Below are positions 1 through 7,939 of a stretch of 41,711 nt of DNA, piece by piece (positions within the stretch are counted from its first letter, which is position 1; every line of letters begins with the position of its first letter). The position numbers and the translations under genes were made by a program. A model generated the notes under the pieces. It did not search any database and had not been told where the DNA came from. It saw only the letters and a program-made list of their open reading frames with translations. The stretch spans positions 1 through 41,711 of the forward strand of contig JAKQHX010000049.1 of assembly GCA_029557815.1 (NCBI GenBank). The letters are read 5' to 3'. This DNA is from a bacterium. Lineage in GTDB: Bacteria > Patescibacteriota > Saccharimonadia > Saccharimonadales > JAGQNK01.

Positions 1-77
1 TGGTGACCCCGGCGGGATTCGAACCCGCGATCTTCTGGATGAGAACCAGATATCCTAAACCGCTAGACGACGGGGCC
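1..77 (-). tRNA. tRNA-Glu (anticodon CTC)
   Basis: The reverse complement folds as a complete cloverleaf. The 7-bp acceptor stem pairs GGCCCCG with CGGGGTC, the anticodon loop is TTCTCAT on a TCTGG/CCAGA stem, and the T arm carries GGTTCGAATCC. The anticodon CTC reads GAG (Glu). The 3' CCA is encoded, and the window edge falls exactly at its end. Confidence 0.96.
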
Positions 78-95
78 AAGTGCTAACAGGGGCAA

Positions 96-124
96 ATTTT
101 AACACCTCATGACCTATATTTCAA
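96..124 (-). promoter_or_regulatory. sigma-70 promoter of tRNA-Glu
   Basis: On the minus strand TTGAAA (119-124) is separated by exactly 17 bases from TAAAAT (96-101). The predicted start lies about 10 bases before the tRNA, a normal distance for a tRNA leader. Confidence 0.7.
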
Positions 125-189
125 GTTGCACAACCGGATAAAAACAGAGATACTAATAAATATAAGCGGTTTGGTGGAATTCTATTTAG

Positions 190-1944
190 ATGCAGTACAT
201 TAGTGAAAAGTGGCTCCGGTTATTCAACTACTACTATTTCTTGGTCGTGGCAGTCTTGTTCGGAATGTACATATATTTTGCCATCCACCAACAATCTTTG
301 ATGGTTTCCGGGAGAAGTATGTACGGGGTGAGCGTCGCGACTGGTATCTTTGCAGCCGCAGGAGTATTTTATAATCTACTTCTGTTGCGGCTCATCCGAC
401 GTACAAACATTTGGCTGGCCTACCTGTTGAGCTTCAGTTTTTTTGCGCTCACGTGCAATGCAGCCACAGAGTCATCCCTGGAGTATTCAAGCTCATATAT
501 TTATCTCATTCATAACGTTTTCATTGCTTTTGGGGCTGTTACGTTTGGCCCGATCATAGCCCTCGTGATTCTTGGAATCGTGGGGGTTGTCTTTGCCATG
601 ACTGTATCTGGTACCGCAGAGTCATCTTTATTAGGCATACGGGGTGATGCTGTTAGTATGATTTTCAGAGTTGCCGGCGTGGCTGTTCTGCTTTATTTTT
701 TGCGTGACAAATACCATACGGTCAGCCCCTCGCAGCAGGACAACTACATCGAACGTTATTTCGTAAAAAATGAGGTCGTCAAACTCCTGACTGATTCTCT
801 TAGCGACGGCGTAATCATCATCGACAAGAACGAGAACATCAAATCCATCAACCCTGGCGCGCTGAAACTTCTTGGACAAGAGAAAAAAGACATCCTGGAC
901 CTCAACTATCGGAGCGTCCTGAAATTTGCATCGCTTCAGCACGAAAAACTCTTACCCGAAAACGAGCCGGTTGCAAAAGCGTTGAAAGAACAGGCATCGA
1001 ATAACCAGGAACTTATCTTGACCGTAAAGGACAACCAGGAACTCTTTGTCGATATCACCGTATCAGTCATCATGAACCCCCAGTCCCATGACCTGTACGG
1101 TGCCGTTATTATCCTTCGTGACTTCACCAAGAGAAAGCAAGAAGAAACCGCCCGCAGCGAGTTTATCAGTACCGCATCCCACGAAATGCGCACACCAGTG
1201 GCAGCCATCGAGGGCTATTTGGGGCTTGCATTGAACGATAAGGTGGGCACCATCGATGAACGTGCACGCGGATACCTGGAAAAGGCCCATGCGAGTACCG
1301 AACACCTCGGCCGGTTGTTCCAGGATCTGCTCCTCAGTGCCAAAGCCGAAGACGGCCGACTCATGAGCCGCCCTAAAGTCGTCGAAATGGGACAATACCT
1401 GGAACAACTTGTCGATACGCTACGCTTCACCGCAGAAAAGAAAGGCCTGCTCATGGACTTTACGGTAGGTGCCAGCGCGGCCGAACAGTCTGACTCCATG
1501 AATGGCAAAATGATAAAGCCGCTCTACTATACCCACGTTGATCCGGATCGCATGCGTGAAGTCATCACAAACCTGTTCGACAATGCCGTCAAATATACTG
1601 AAACCGGGAAAGTCACTGTCGGCCTGACAGGCAACAACGAAGTCGTACAGCTATTCATCCGTGACACCGGACCGGGTATTCCGGCGGCAGACATTGGCCA
1701 CCTGTTTCAGAAATTTTACCGCGTAGACAATTCAGCAACCCGGACCGTGGGCGGCACAGGACTCGGGCTCTTCATCTGCCGCAAGATTGTGGAACTCTAC
1801 AACGGCCGCATCTGGGCCGAGAGCGAGTTAGGCAAGGGTAGTACGTTCTTCATAAACCTCCCTCGGCTCAACAACCAGAAAGCAGCCGAACTCCTGAAGT
1901 CCGAGGCAGCAGAAGACGCGAGTGTAAGCCCTCTTGATAAATAG
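190..1944 (+). CDS. membrane sensor histidine kinase (7TM-like, PAS, HisKA, HATPase)
   Basis: The 584-residue protein starts with several hydrophobic segments (about residues 14-32, 44-69, 73-92, 100-141 and 152-172), resembling the N-terminal multi-pass sensor modules of some kinases. A PAS-like domain follows at about 200-315. The H box SHEMRTP places the phospho-acceptor at His331, the N box has Asn461 and Asn465, and the G1 box DTGPGIP begins at Asp492; GGTGLGLFICRKIVE is the G2 region. All catalytic boxes are intact. It should autophosphorylate and pass phosphate to a response regulator, and the obvious partner is the receiver protein 74 bases downstream. The sensed signal cannot be read from sequence. 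The ATG at 190 is the only reasonable start. Confidence 0.93.
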   Translation: MQYISEKWLRLFNYYYFLVVAVLFGMYIYFAIHQQSLMVSGRSMYGVSVATGIFAAAGVFYNLLLLRLIRRTNIWLAYLLSFSFFALTCNAATESSLEYSSSYIYLIHNVFIAFGAVTFGPIIALVILGIVGVVFAMTVSGTAESSLLGIRGDAVSMIFRVAGVAVLLYFLRDKYHTVSPSQQDNYIERYFVKNEVVKLLTDSLSDGVIIIDKNENIKSINPGALKLLGQEKKDILDLNYRSVLKFASLQHEKLLPENEPVAKALKEQASNNQELILTVKDNQELFVDITVSVIMNPQSHDLYGAVIILRDFTKRKQEETARSEFISTASHEMRTPVAAIEGYLGLALNDKVGTIDERARGYLEKAHASTEHLGRLFQDLLLSAKAEDGRLMSRPKVVEMGQYLEQLVDTLRFTAEKKGLLMDFTVGASAAEQSDSMNGKMIKPLYYTHVDPDRMREVITNLFDNAVKYTETGKVTVGLTGNNEVVQLFIRDTGPGIPAADIGHLFQKFYRVDNSATRTVGGTGLGLFICRKIVELYNGRIWAESELGKGSTFFINLPRLNNQKAAELLKSEAAEDASVSPLDK

Positions 1945-1967
1945 CAGGTTTCCCTTCTTTAATCTCG

Positions 1968-1976
1968 TGATACAAT
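1968..1976 (+). promoter_or_regulatory. extended -10 promoter for the receiver gene
   Basis: TGATACAAT is an extended -10 element (TG-N-TACAAT) in the kinase-receiver gap, so the receiver may be transcribed apart from the kinase. No good -35 is seen. A Shine-Dalgarno sequence AGAGGA sits 7 bases before the receiver ATG. Confidence 0.45.
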
Positions 1977-2018
1977 ATTTATTAACATAAGCATGTCTAA
2001 CTAACAGAGGAACCACCT

Positions 2019-3089
2019 ATGGCAAAAATCATGCTCGTCGAAGACGACAACAACTTACGCGAAATTTATGAAGCGCGTCTGTTAGCAGAGGGGTACGAAA
2101 TAGTTTCCGCCGAAGACGGTGAGCAAGCCCTCGCAATGGCAGTCAAAGAAAAGCCCGACCTCATTATCAGCGACGTCATGATGCCGAAAATCAGCGGATT
2201 TGACATGCTTGATATTTTGCGTAGCACCCCTGAGACAAAGCATACGAAGGTGATTATGATGACCGCGCTTTCACAGGCCGAAGACAAGGCCCGCGCGGAT
2301 AAGCTCGGAGCAGATAAATACCTTGTGAAATCCCAGGTTACGCTAGAAGACGTAGCCAAAGTGGCGCGCGAAGTATTGCAGGACGAGGATACGGTGCCGG
2401 CCAGCAGCGCTGCACCCGCAGCCCCAAGTACTCCAGCTGCTCCTGCGGAACCGGCTGCCGCACCAGCAGCGCCGGCTCCCGATCCCATGACTCAGACGCC
2501 AGCAGATGATCCCGCGGCCGCCGCTCCACAATCACCACCCGCGCCAGCGCCAGATCCGGTAGTAGACCCCGCTACGCCCACACCCGCCGCAACAGCCGAC
2601 GACACCACCCAGTCTGTTGCCAGCGAATCCGCAGACGTAGAGAAACAAATATCCGACTTCGTTCAAAATATACCTGGCAGCACTCCACCTACGGAAAGCG
2701 CTGATGCTACCAATGCAGCGGCCGATACAGCTGCGGACATGGCAAACGCCGTCAATAACTTGCTACAGAAACCTGCCGAAGACAATGCGGCCGCAGAGCC
2801 CGAAAAGCCCGCCGCACCTCTCGCGAGCAATCAGATAGCTGGCAAAAAAGTCATAGCACCACTAAACGACTTGTCCGCAAAAAGTGGCCCCGATCTTGAT
2901 GCTCTCCTGGCCAAAGAAATGGGTCAGGCACCTGTCGAACCGCCTGCACCTTCGGCGGCGGCAATGCCACCCGCCCCAGAAAACCCCCAAAACGCTGCCG
3001 CTACGCCAGCAAACGAGGCACCTGTCGACGTACCCCTCCCTGGAAACGTCCAGACACCAGGCAACGATCCCAACAATATTGCACTGTAG
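2019..3089 (+). CDS. response regulator receiver protein with long Ala/Pro-rich tail
   Basis: Residues 1-123 form a CheY-like receiver with the acidic pocket Glu8/Asp9, phospho-acceptor Asp52 (SDVMMPK), Thr82 and Lys104. No DNA-binding or enzymatic output domain follows. Residues ~125-356 are a low-complexity Ala/Pro/Asp tail, probably disordered, with a few more ordered islands at about 207-221, 244-253 and 288-302 (SGPDLDALLAKEMGQ). The island pattern suggests short linear binding motifs rather than random filler. The upstream kinase is the likely phosphodonor. Output may be protein-protein binding through the tail; this is inference. The ATG start has a good Shine-Dalgarno site. Confidence 0.9.
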   Translation: MAKIMLVEDDNNLREIYEARLLAEGYEIVSAEDGEQALAMAVKEKPDLIISDVMMPKISGFDMLDILRSTPETKHTKVIMMTALSQAEDKARADKLGADKYLVKSQVTLEDVAKVAREVLQDEDTVPASSAAPAAPSTPAAPAEPAAAPAAPAPDPMTQTPADDPAAAAPQSPPAPAPDPVVDPATPTPAATADDTTQSVASESADVEKQISDFVQNIPGSTPPTESADATNAAADTAADMANAVNNLLQKPAEDNAAAEPEKPAAPLASNQIAGKKVIAPLNDLSAKSGPDLDALLAKEMGQAPVEPPAPSAAAMPPAPENPQNAAATPANEAPVDVPLPGNVQTPGNDPNNIAL

Positions 3090-3101
3090 TACCATTGTCG
3101 T

Positions 3102-3761
3102 ATGAGACTGAACAAATTTGTCGCCCTCAGTACCGGCATGTCGCGCCGGGCTGCCGATACTTTGGTCGCTCAAGGGAAAATTATTATTAACGACTCAATC
3201 GGGCAGCTTGGCCAGCACATAGATACCACTCTCGATATCGTGACGCTCGACGGCAAAATTCTGGAGCTGCCCCGGGAATCGGTCACTATTATGCTACACA
3301 AGCCGACCGGATATGTTTGCTCCAGGGACGGCCAGGGCAGCCGAACCATCTATGATATCCTGCCACCGCACTATCACACACTCAAGCCTGTCGGCCGACT
3401 TGACAAGGACTCATCGGGTCTCCTGCTTCTGACCAATGACGGTACGCTTGCTCATAAACTTACACATCCGAGCTTTCAAAAAGAAAAAGTATATGAAGTC
3501 AAATTGGACCATGATCTGAAAGAAGCGGATCTTGATGCAATTACAAAAGGGGTAATCCTGGACGACGGCCCGAGCAGTCTAAGCCTGACCCCCGTGTCCG
3601 CTAGCAACACTGACTGGATAGTCACTATGCATGAAGGCCGTAACCGCCAGATCCGCCGCACATTCGAAGCCATCGGCTACAAAGTCGTAAAACTCCACCG
3701 CACCCATTTTGGCTTGTATAGGCTAAACGATCTCAAGCCGGGTAAATTCAAGGAAGTATAG
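3102..3761 (+). CDS. rluB: rRNA pseudouridine synthase, RsuA/RluB family
   Basis: The 219-residue protein has an N-terminal S4 RNA-binding domain (MRLNKFVALSTGMSRRAAD) followed by the RsuA/RluB/RluE catalytic domain. The signature GRLDKDSSGLLLLTNDG puts the catalytic aspartate at Asp101. The C-terminal segment EGRNRQIRRTFEAIGYKV is typical of the family. Such enzymes isomerise a specific uridine in 23S or 16S rRNA; the exact target cannot be assigned, so RluB is the best family guess only. The stop codon lies one base before the GTG start of the next gene, indicating translational coupling. Confidence 0.9.
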   Translation: MRLNKFVALSTGMSRRAADTLVAQGKIIINDSIGQLGQHIDTTLDIVTLDGKILELPRESVTIMLHKPTGYVCSRDGQGSRTIYDILPPHYHTLKPVGRLDKDSSGLLLLTNDGTLAHKLTHPSFQKEKVYEVKLDHDLKEADLDAITKGVILDDGPSSLSLTPVSASNTDWIVTMHEGRNRQIRRTFEAIGYKVVKLHRTHFGLYRLNDLKPGKFKEV

Positions 3762-3762
3762 T

Positions 3763-6606
3763 GTGCGTACCCCGAAAAAATCCGTCCAAACCAGTTCCCG
3801 GCCGAATCGACTCATGCTCGCTATCATGGTTTGGTTTTCGCTCTGCTGGTCGTGGACGCTATCAACCGATAGTCTGTCACTGTCCGGTTCTCGTACCCAA
3901 GGCCTGGTCATTGCATCCGTCGTTTCCGTTATCATAGTTGGCTTATCAACTGTCGTCGTATGGCAGACGATGAGACTAGTCAAACAGCTATTTGCGACTC
4001 GGCCTCTGTGGCAAGCCGTACCGATATCCTTGCCGATATTTGCCCTGTGTGACTTTTTGGTTGCGTGGCTGACTGCCATCATCTGGATTGGACCCCAGGG
4101 GAGCATTGACAACATACTGCCGCTTAGCTCTCCGACCCTTCTCCTTATCAATACGCCATTTGGGTTTGCCAGTAGGATCATCGGCTTTTTTGGGCTGGCT
4201 GCTTTTGCGTGGCTGACTGTCTTCTTGCTCGTTCACAAAACCAGTCGCAAGACCGCGCTGATCCCCGTGGTTATACTCGGCATAATTTCACTTATCGGCT
4301 GGGGTATGTACGGTGCTGCTAATGGTTCAGTATTCCAGGCAAAAATAATCAGTGAGGTGCTTGATAAGCGCGTTCCGACGGTTGATGCGAAAGACGCCAA
4401 GTTAGTCATATTTCCAGAATACGGCCTGAATGGAGTCAGCAACGATAACCTTATGAAACGCCTCTACAGCACGAATCAGAAAAACTATTTTGTCGGCTCA
4501 CAAGAAGTCTGGCTACCAGGGAGAAGCAGTCACTATAACACGCTGCTATTTGGCAATACGCAGCAGGGGATTACACAGACCCAGAACAAGTATCGACTTA
4601 TCCCGGGCGGCGAAGATTTATCTTATACTGCCCGCATCGGGCTTCACCTCGCCAACCAGACTGATACTCTCAGTTATTTTACCTTCAACAAAGCTGTCAT
4701 AAAGGGCGACAGACAACTCAAGCCAGTCAGAATCGACGATGAGACCATAGTGGGCGCGGCCGTTTGCTCCAGCATCATCTCGCCGCTCGACTACCGGCAG
4801 TTTGTCAAAGCCGGCGCGACGGTGCTTAGCAATTCCGCATCGTTAGAGATATTTGGCGGCACACTCGTATTCAACCAGCAACAAAAATCTCTGGCTCGTT
4901 TCATGGCCATTGCGAACGCCCGTTATTTCCTGCAGTCAGCCAACGGCGATCGGGCGTATGCTATCAATCATAATGGGCAAACGGTTGTTGAGACAGGCGA
5001 AAACCGTGTATTGGATGTAAACGTCCAGAACAATTCCAAAAAGACACTTTATACCCTCTCCGGGGAATGGCTGGCATGGACAGGGGCGGGACTAGGGCTG
5101 CTGCTTGCGGTTCGTTTCCTATACAAAAAACGCTCAGGCACAAAAAAAACAATCCTCCGCCTCGCCAAAGCCATAAGCATATTCTGCTTACCATTCTATG
5201 CTGCCTCTGTTAAGATAAGGATGATGAAAAAACTACCAATCGTTGCAATCGTCGGGCGGGCCAACGTTGGCAAATCGAGCTTATTTAACGCTATCCTGGA
5301 CCGGCGGGAAGCCATCGTCGCCCGCGAAGCCGGCACGACCCGGGATAGCATCATGGCTAAGGCCTCATATAACGGTCAGGACTTTTGGCTGGTTGATACG
5401 GCCGGGATGAAAGACGCCGAGGATGAATTCGAATTTACCATCCAGGAACAGATTACCCAGGCTGCGGATAGCGCAGATGTCATTTGGGTCGTTATCGAAG
5501 CCAGCACCATTGTGACCGAAGACGATCGTCGCGTCGCCAAACTGGCGCTCAAAAGCCGCAAGCCAGTTATGCTGGTAGTCAACAAGATCGACAAGAAGCC
5601 CAAGGCCGATCCGGTTGACTTCCAGAAGCTCGGCATCAAGCCGATACTGCTCACGAGCACCACACAGCACAGAGGTATCGATGCGCTGCTAGACACATTG
5701 GTGGCGAATATACCCAAAGCGACACTCAAAGAAGCTGACGACCGCATCAGCGTAGCTCTCCTAGGTCGTCCGAACGTTGGCAAATCCGCCCTCTTCAACA
5801 CACTTGCCAAGAAACAACAGGCTATCGTCGCTGACCGCGCCGGCACCACCCGCGACATAAACCGCAGTATCGTTCGCTACAATGGCCGTGAAGTCGAACT
5901 CATGGATACGGCTGGCATACGTCGTTCCGGCAAAATCGGGCAAGGCATAGAACGTTTTAGTGTCGTTCGCTCGCTGGCTGCCATCGAGCAAGCTGACGTC
6001 TGTCTCCTGCTTATGGACGCAAACGAGCTGAATGTCCAACTGGATCAAAAGATCGCGGGCATGATAAAAGAAGCGGGCAAAGGCCTGATTCTCGTTGTCA
6101 GCAAATGGGACTCGGCCGACAAAGACGCCTATACGCGCGACCACATGGCACCGCAAATTGCCGCCAAGTACGATTTCGTACCGTGGGCACCTCTCATATT
6201 CACGAGTGCCGTAACTGGCCAGAATGTCGCAAAGATATTTGACCTGGTGCTAGACATCGACAAGAAGCGCCATACGCGCATACGGACAACAGTTCTCAAT
6301 AAATGGCTTCGGCAGATTACCGAAGAGCATCCGCCTGCAGGGCTCAAAAACCGCACGCCAAAACTCAACTATATCGTCCAGGAAGAACAAGACCCGACGA
6401 ACTTCAAGGTCTACGGTGCGCACACCAAGTTGCTCCACTGGAGCTATAAACGCTTCATGGATAGGCGATTGCGTGAGGAATTCGGCTTCGAGGGTACGCC
6501 AGTACGGTTCTGGCTCTTTGAAAAGCACGAAACCCACAAGCACGGCCAGAGCCCAACCAAAGAGCGCAATAAGCAAATCCGTCGCCGTGAGCGCACCAAG
6601 CCCTAA
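3763..6606 (+). CDS. apolipoprotein N-acyltransferase-like protein fused in frame to Der GTPase
   Basis: This is one continuous 947-codon frame from a GTG start preceded by AAGGAAG. Residues 1-~190 contain several membrane segments, and ~200-430 form a nitrilase-like domain with a plausible Lnt triad: Glu219 (FPEYGL), Lys276 (NKYRLIPGGE) and Cys335 (AAVCSS). A further hydrophobic segment at ~440-460 and a basic linker lead into Der at residue 487/488. Lnt normally N-acylates lipoproteins at the outer face of the membrane, while Der is cytosolic; the last hydrophobic segment would place Der inside. No stop codon separates the two parts. This may be a true fusion, two overlapping products from one frame, or a lost stop. 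See the separate Der entry. Confidence 0.8.
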   Translation: MRTPKKSVQTSSRPNRLMLAIMVWFSLCWSWTLSTDSLSLSGSRTQGLVIASVVSVIIVGLSTVVVWQTMRLVKQLFATRPLWQAVPISLPIFALCDFLVAWLTAIIWIGPQGSIDNILPLSSPTLLLINTPFGFASRIIGFFGLAAFAWLTVFLLVHKTSRKTALIPVVILGIISLIGWGMYGAANGSVFQAKIISEVLDKRVPTVDAKDAKLVIFPEYGLNGVSNDNLMKRLYSTNQKNYFVGSQEVWLPGRSSHYNTLLFGNTQQGITQTQNKYRLIPGGEDLSYTARIGLHLANQTDTLSYFTFNKAVIKGDRQLKPVRIDDETIVGAAVCSSIISPLDYRQFVKAGATVLSNSASLEIFGGTLVFNQQQKSLARFMAIANARYFLQSANGDRAYAINHNGQTVVETGENRVLDVNVQNNSKKTLYTLSGEWLAWTGAGLGLLLAVRFLYKKRSGTKKTILRLAKAISIFCLPFYAASVKIRMMKKLPIVAIVGRANVGKSSLFNAILDRREAIVAREAGTTRDSIMAKASYNGQDFWLVDTAGMKDAEDEFEFTIQEQITQAADSADVIWVVIEASTIVTEDDRRVAKLALKSRKPVMLVVNKIDKKPKADPVDFQKLGIKPILLTSTTQHRGIDALLDTLVANIPKATLKEADDRISVALLGRPNVGKSALFNTLAKKQQAIVADRAGTTRDINRSIVRYNGREVELMDTAGIRRSGKIGQGIERFSVVRSLAAIEQADVCLLLMDANELNVQLDQKIAGMIKEAGKGLILVVSKWDSADKDAYTRDHMAPQIAAKYDFVPWAPLIFTSAVTGQNVAKIFDLVLDIDKKRHTRIRTTVLNKWLRQITEEHPPAGLKNRTPKLNYIVQEEQDPTNFKVYGAHTKLLHWSYKRFMDRRLREEFGFEGTPVRFWLFEKHETHKHGQSPTKERNKQIRRRERTKP
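5188..5216 (+). promoter_or_regulatory. possible internal promoter for Der
   Basis: TTACCA (5188-5193), a 17-base spacer and TAAGAT (5211-5216) sit just before the two ATGs at 5221 and 5224. A transcript from here would be almost leaderless and would give Der alone. Each hexamer matches only 4 of 6 consensus bases, and the site lies within coding sequence. Confidence 0.3.
5224..6606 (+). CDS. der: ribosome biogenesis GTPase Der (EngA), C-terminal part of the fused frame
   Basis: Starting at the ATG at 5224 (or 5221), this portion alone is a full-length Der of about 460 residues. It has two tandem G domains, each with a P-loop (GRANVGKSS and GRPNVGKSA), a G2 GTTRD, a G3 DTAG and an NKID or SKWD-type G4, followed by the C-terminal KH-like domain (RTPKLNYIVQEEQ...). 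Der binds the 50S subunit during assembly. The length matches standalone Der in other bacteria, which argues that an independent start is used at least some of the time. The upstream frame stays open into the acyltransferase-like region. Confidence 0.93.
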   Translation: MKKLPIVAIVGRANVGKSSLFNAILDRREAIVAREAGTTRDSIMAKASYNGQDFWLVDTAGMKDAEDEFEFTIQEQITQAADSADVIWVVIEASTIVTEDDRRVAKLALKSRKPVMLVVNKIDKKPKADPVDFQKLGIKPILLTSTTQHRGIDALLDTLVANIPKATLKEADDRISVALLGRPNVGKSALFNTLAKKQQAIVADRAGTTRDINRSIVRYNGREVELMDTAGIRRSGKIGQGIERFSVVRSLAAIEQADVCLLLMDANELNVQLDQKIAGMIKEAGKGLILVVSKWDSADKDAYTRDHMAPQIAAKYDFVPWAPLIFTSAVTGQNVAKIFDLVLDIDKKRHTRIRTTVLNKWLRQITEEHPPAGLKNRTPKLNYIVQEEQDPTNFKVYGAHTKLLHWSYKRFMDRRLREEFGFEGTPVRFWLFEKHETHKHGQSPTKERNKQIRRRERTKP

Positions 6607-6718
6607 TCCGGAGCTTTGCTTGCATCTTCGCTAGGGTGATGCGAAACTTGGTATCATGGCATTGTTTCAGAAAAATCCCCATAGTGACCGGCAGCATCAA
6701 CCGTTATTTTCAGTCGGC

Positions 6719-7297
6719 ATGAACAAGACGGTCCTACTTGTCGGGCTTGGAAACATCGGCAAAGAGTACGACCACACACGCCATAATATCGGTTTCGCAT
6801 GCCTTGACGCGTTCGCCTCGGCCCATACATTTGACGACTGGATTGAGAAAAAAGACTTCAAATGCCTCATGACAATGAAAACACTCGGTGACACCCGCGT
6901 AATACTCTGCAAGCCTACGACATTCATGAACCTAAGCGGTGAAGCCGTCCAAAAAGTAGCTCATTTTTATAAAATCCACCGGGGGCAAATCATAGCCGTC
7001 CATGACGAGCTCGCCATACAGTTCGGGCAGATTAGAACCAGGGTAGGCGGGTCAGACGCCGGCAACAACGGCATCAAGTCCCTTATTGCCCATATTGGTA
7101 TGGACTTCGGCCGCATCCGCATAGGCATCGATGGGAACAAGCCTCAGCAAATGGACAGCGCAAACTATGTCCTGGCGAAGTTCACCCAGGAAGAGCAGGG
7201 CCACATTCCAGCGCTTACCCGTGAAGTCACTAGCATTTTGACCGAATTCATCTTTTCTGGACAGCTTCCACACGACACCCGCAACTTCCTCATATAA
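6719..7297 (+). CDS. pth: peptidyl-tRNA hydrolase
   Basis: The protein cleaves peptidyl-tRNA released by stalled ribosomes. From the ATG at 6719 it has 193 residues, the usual Pth length, beginning MNKTVLLVGLGNIG with Asn12, catalytic His22 (TRHNIG), the FMNLSGEAV segment and a catalytic-site Asp in VHDELAI. An upstream in-frame ATG at 6656 would add 21 unrelated residues, but it overlaps an extended -10 element (TG at 6649-6650, TATCAT at 6652-6657), so transcription probably begins just downstream of it and the shorter start is preferred. It lies about 110 bases after Der. Confidence 0.93.
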   Translation: MNKTVLLVGLGNIGKEYDHTRHNIGFACLDAFASAHTFDDWIEKKDFKCLMTMKTLGDTRVILCKPTTFMNLSGEAVQKVAHFYKIHRGQIIAVHDELAIQFGQIRTRVGGSDAGNNGIKSLIAHIGMDFGRIRIGIDGNKPQQMDSANYVLAKFTQEEQGHIPALTREVTSILTEFIFSGQLPHDTRNFLI

Positions 7298-7481
7298 GTA
7301 AATGGGCTCCGGGAGGGTGAATCACACCTGCGGCATGACGTAAGGGAATCTTCACTTGAAAACTTGTTTTCAAAGCAGAAGTTCCGGGGTCGCGGAACGT
7401 GACTGGACACGATAAAATAAATACAACTAAAAAGAGTCTACAGAGGGGGTGGGCACCGCTGTAGACTCATTTCAGGAGCCA
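7298..7481 (+). other. structured leader-like region before a small ORF
   Basis: Within 184 bases there are three perfect hairpins: TTGAAAAC/GTTTTCAA (7356-7373), GTTCCG/CGGAAC (7381-7398) and GAGTCTACAG/CTGTAGACTC (7434-7468, loop of 15). GGCTCC near 7306 can pair with GGAGCC near 7475, closing the region and masking the Shine-Dalgarno AGGAG at 7474-7478. The 15-base loop contains GGGTGGGCACCGC, which resembles the T-box sequence but has one extra base. The function is unknown; a cis-regulatory RNA for the ORF at 7482 is plausible. Confidence 0.4.
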
Positions 7482-7637
7482 ATGCAAGCATTCGCTCCAA
7501 TACCCTTCAACCCACCCGAGCGTAAGCGTCGATGTCCAAAACTCCATAAAGACTCGCGCCGCCCAGACACACTGGGCATACCTGAAGTACTCACTTTGAA
7601 CCGGGATGGCTCCTATCTAAAACAGGAGTCAAGTTAA
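7482..7637 (+). CDS. small basic hypothetical protein (51 aa)
   Basis: The ATG at 7482 follows AGGAG with a short 3-base spacer. The product has a Pro-rich start and a basic stretch (PPERKRRCPKLHK), ends KQESS, and has no membrane segment. A GTG at 7449 would extend it by 11 codons, but that codon lies inside the loop of a perfect 10-bp hairpin. I recognise no family. Its placement between two structured RNA segments means it could be a regulated small protein or a chance frame. Confidence 0.35.
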   Translation: MQAFAPIPFNPPERKRRCPKLHKDSRRPDTLGIPEVLTLNRDGSYLKQESS

Positions 7638-7642
7638 AGGGG

Positions 7643-7850
7643 TTAGTTTGTTTTAGAACGCTGCCCGCTCTCGCATGGCGAGTTGGACACCGCTAATATA
7701 AGTGGAGGGTAACAACTTAAGACTAGCCGTTCTAAAACAATCTAACAAAAGTTTCTCTAAAGAAACTGTTAGAATAGGGGTATAAGGTGCGTAATTCCTC
7801 TTATGCGAGGATTACAGGTTGCTATTTTAGCAAAATTATTATAATTGTCA
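7643..7850 (+). ncRNA. candidate structured RNA with competing helices
   Basis: An 18-base arm (7643-7660) pairs with 7728-7745 with a single T-T mismatch. It encloses 67 bases holding two small hairpins (CTCGC/GCGAG and CCGCT/AGTGG, the latter with a G-U pair only on the plus strand). The last bases of the 3' arm (7742-7745) also belong to a second hairpin, CTAACA/TGTTAG plus GTTTC/GAAAC (7742-7772), so the two are mutually exclusive. A bulged hairpin at 7791-7815 and a final TTGCTA/TAGCAA hairpin (7819-7833) with an AT-rich tail follow. It matches no tmRNA, RNase P, SRP or 6S signature that I can see. Confidence 0.5.
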
Positions 7851-7939
7851 ATACTTTTTTGACGTTTTGTCCATTATAAGCATAACCATAGCTATTTAGC
7901 CCCTATCACTTTTGCTTTATACTGAAAAGTATCACACGT

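Noticed and set aside
7434-7468. T-box riboswitch
   Set aside because: The core has an extra base and lacks a stem I with specifier loop; the downstream ORF is not an aminoacylation or amino-acid gene.
7298-7850. tmRNA or RNase P RNA
   Set aside because: No TTCGAC-type tRNA-like end, no tag frame, and no GAGGAAAGTCC core of RNase P on either strand.
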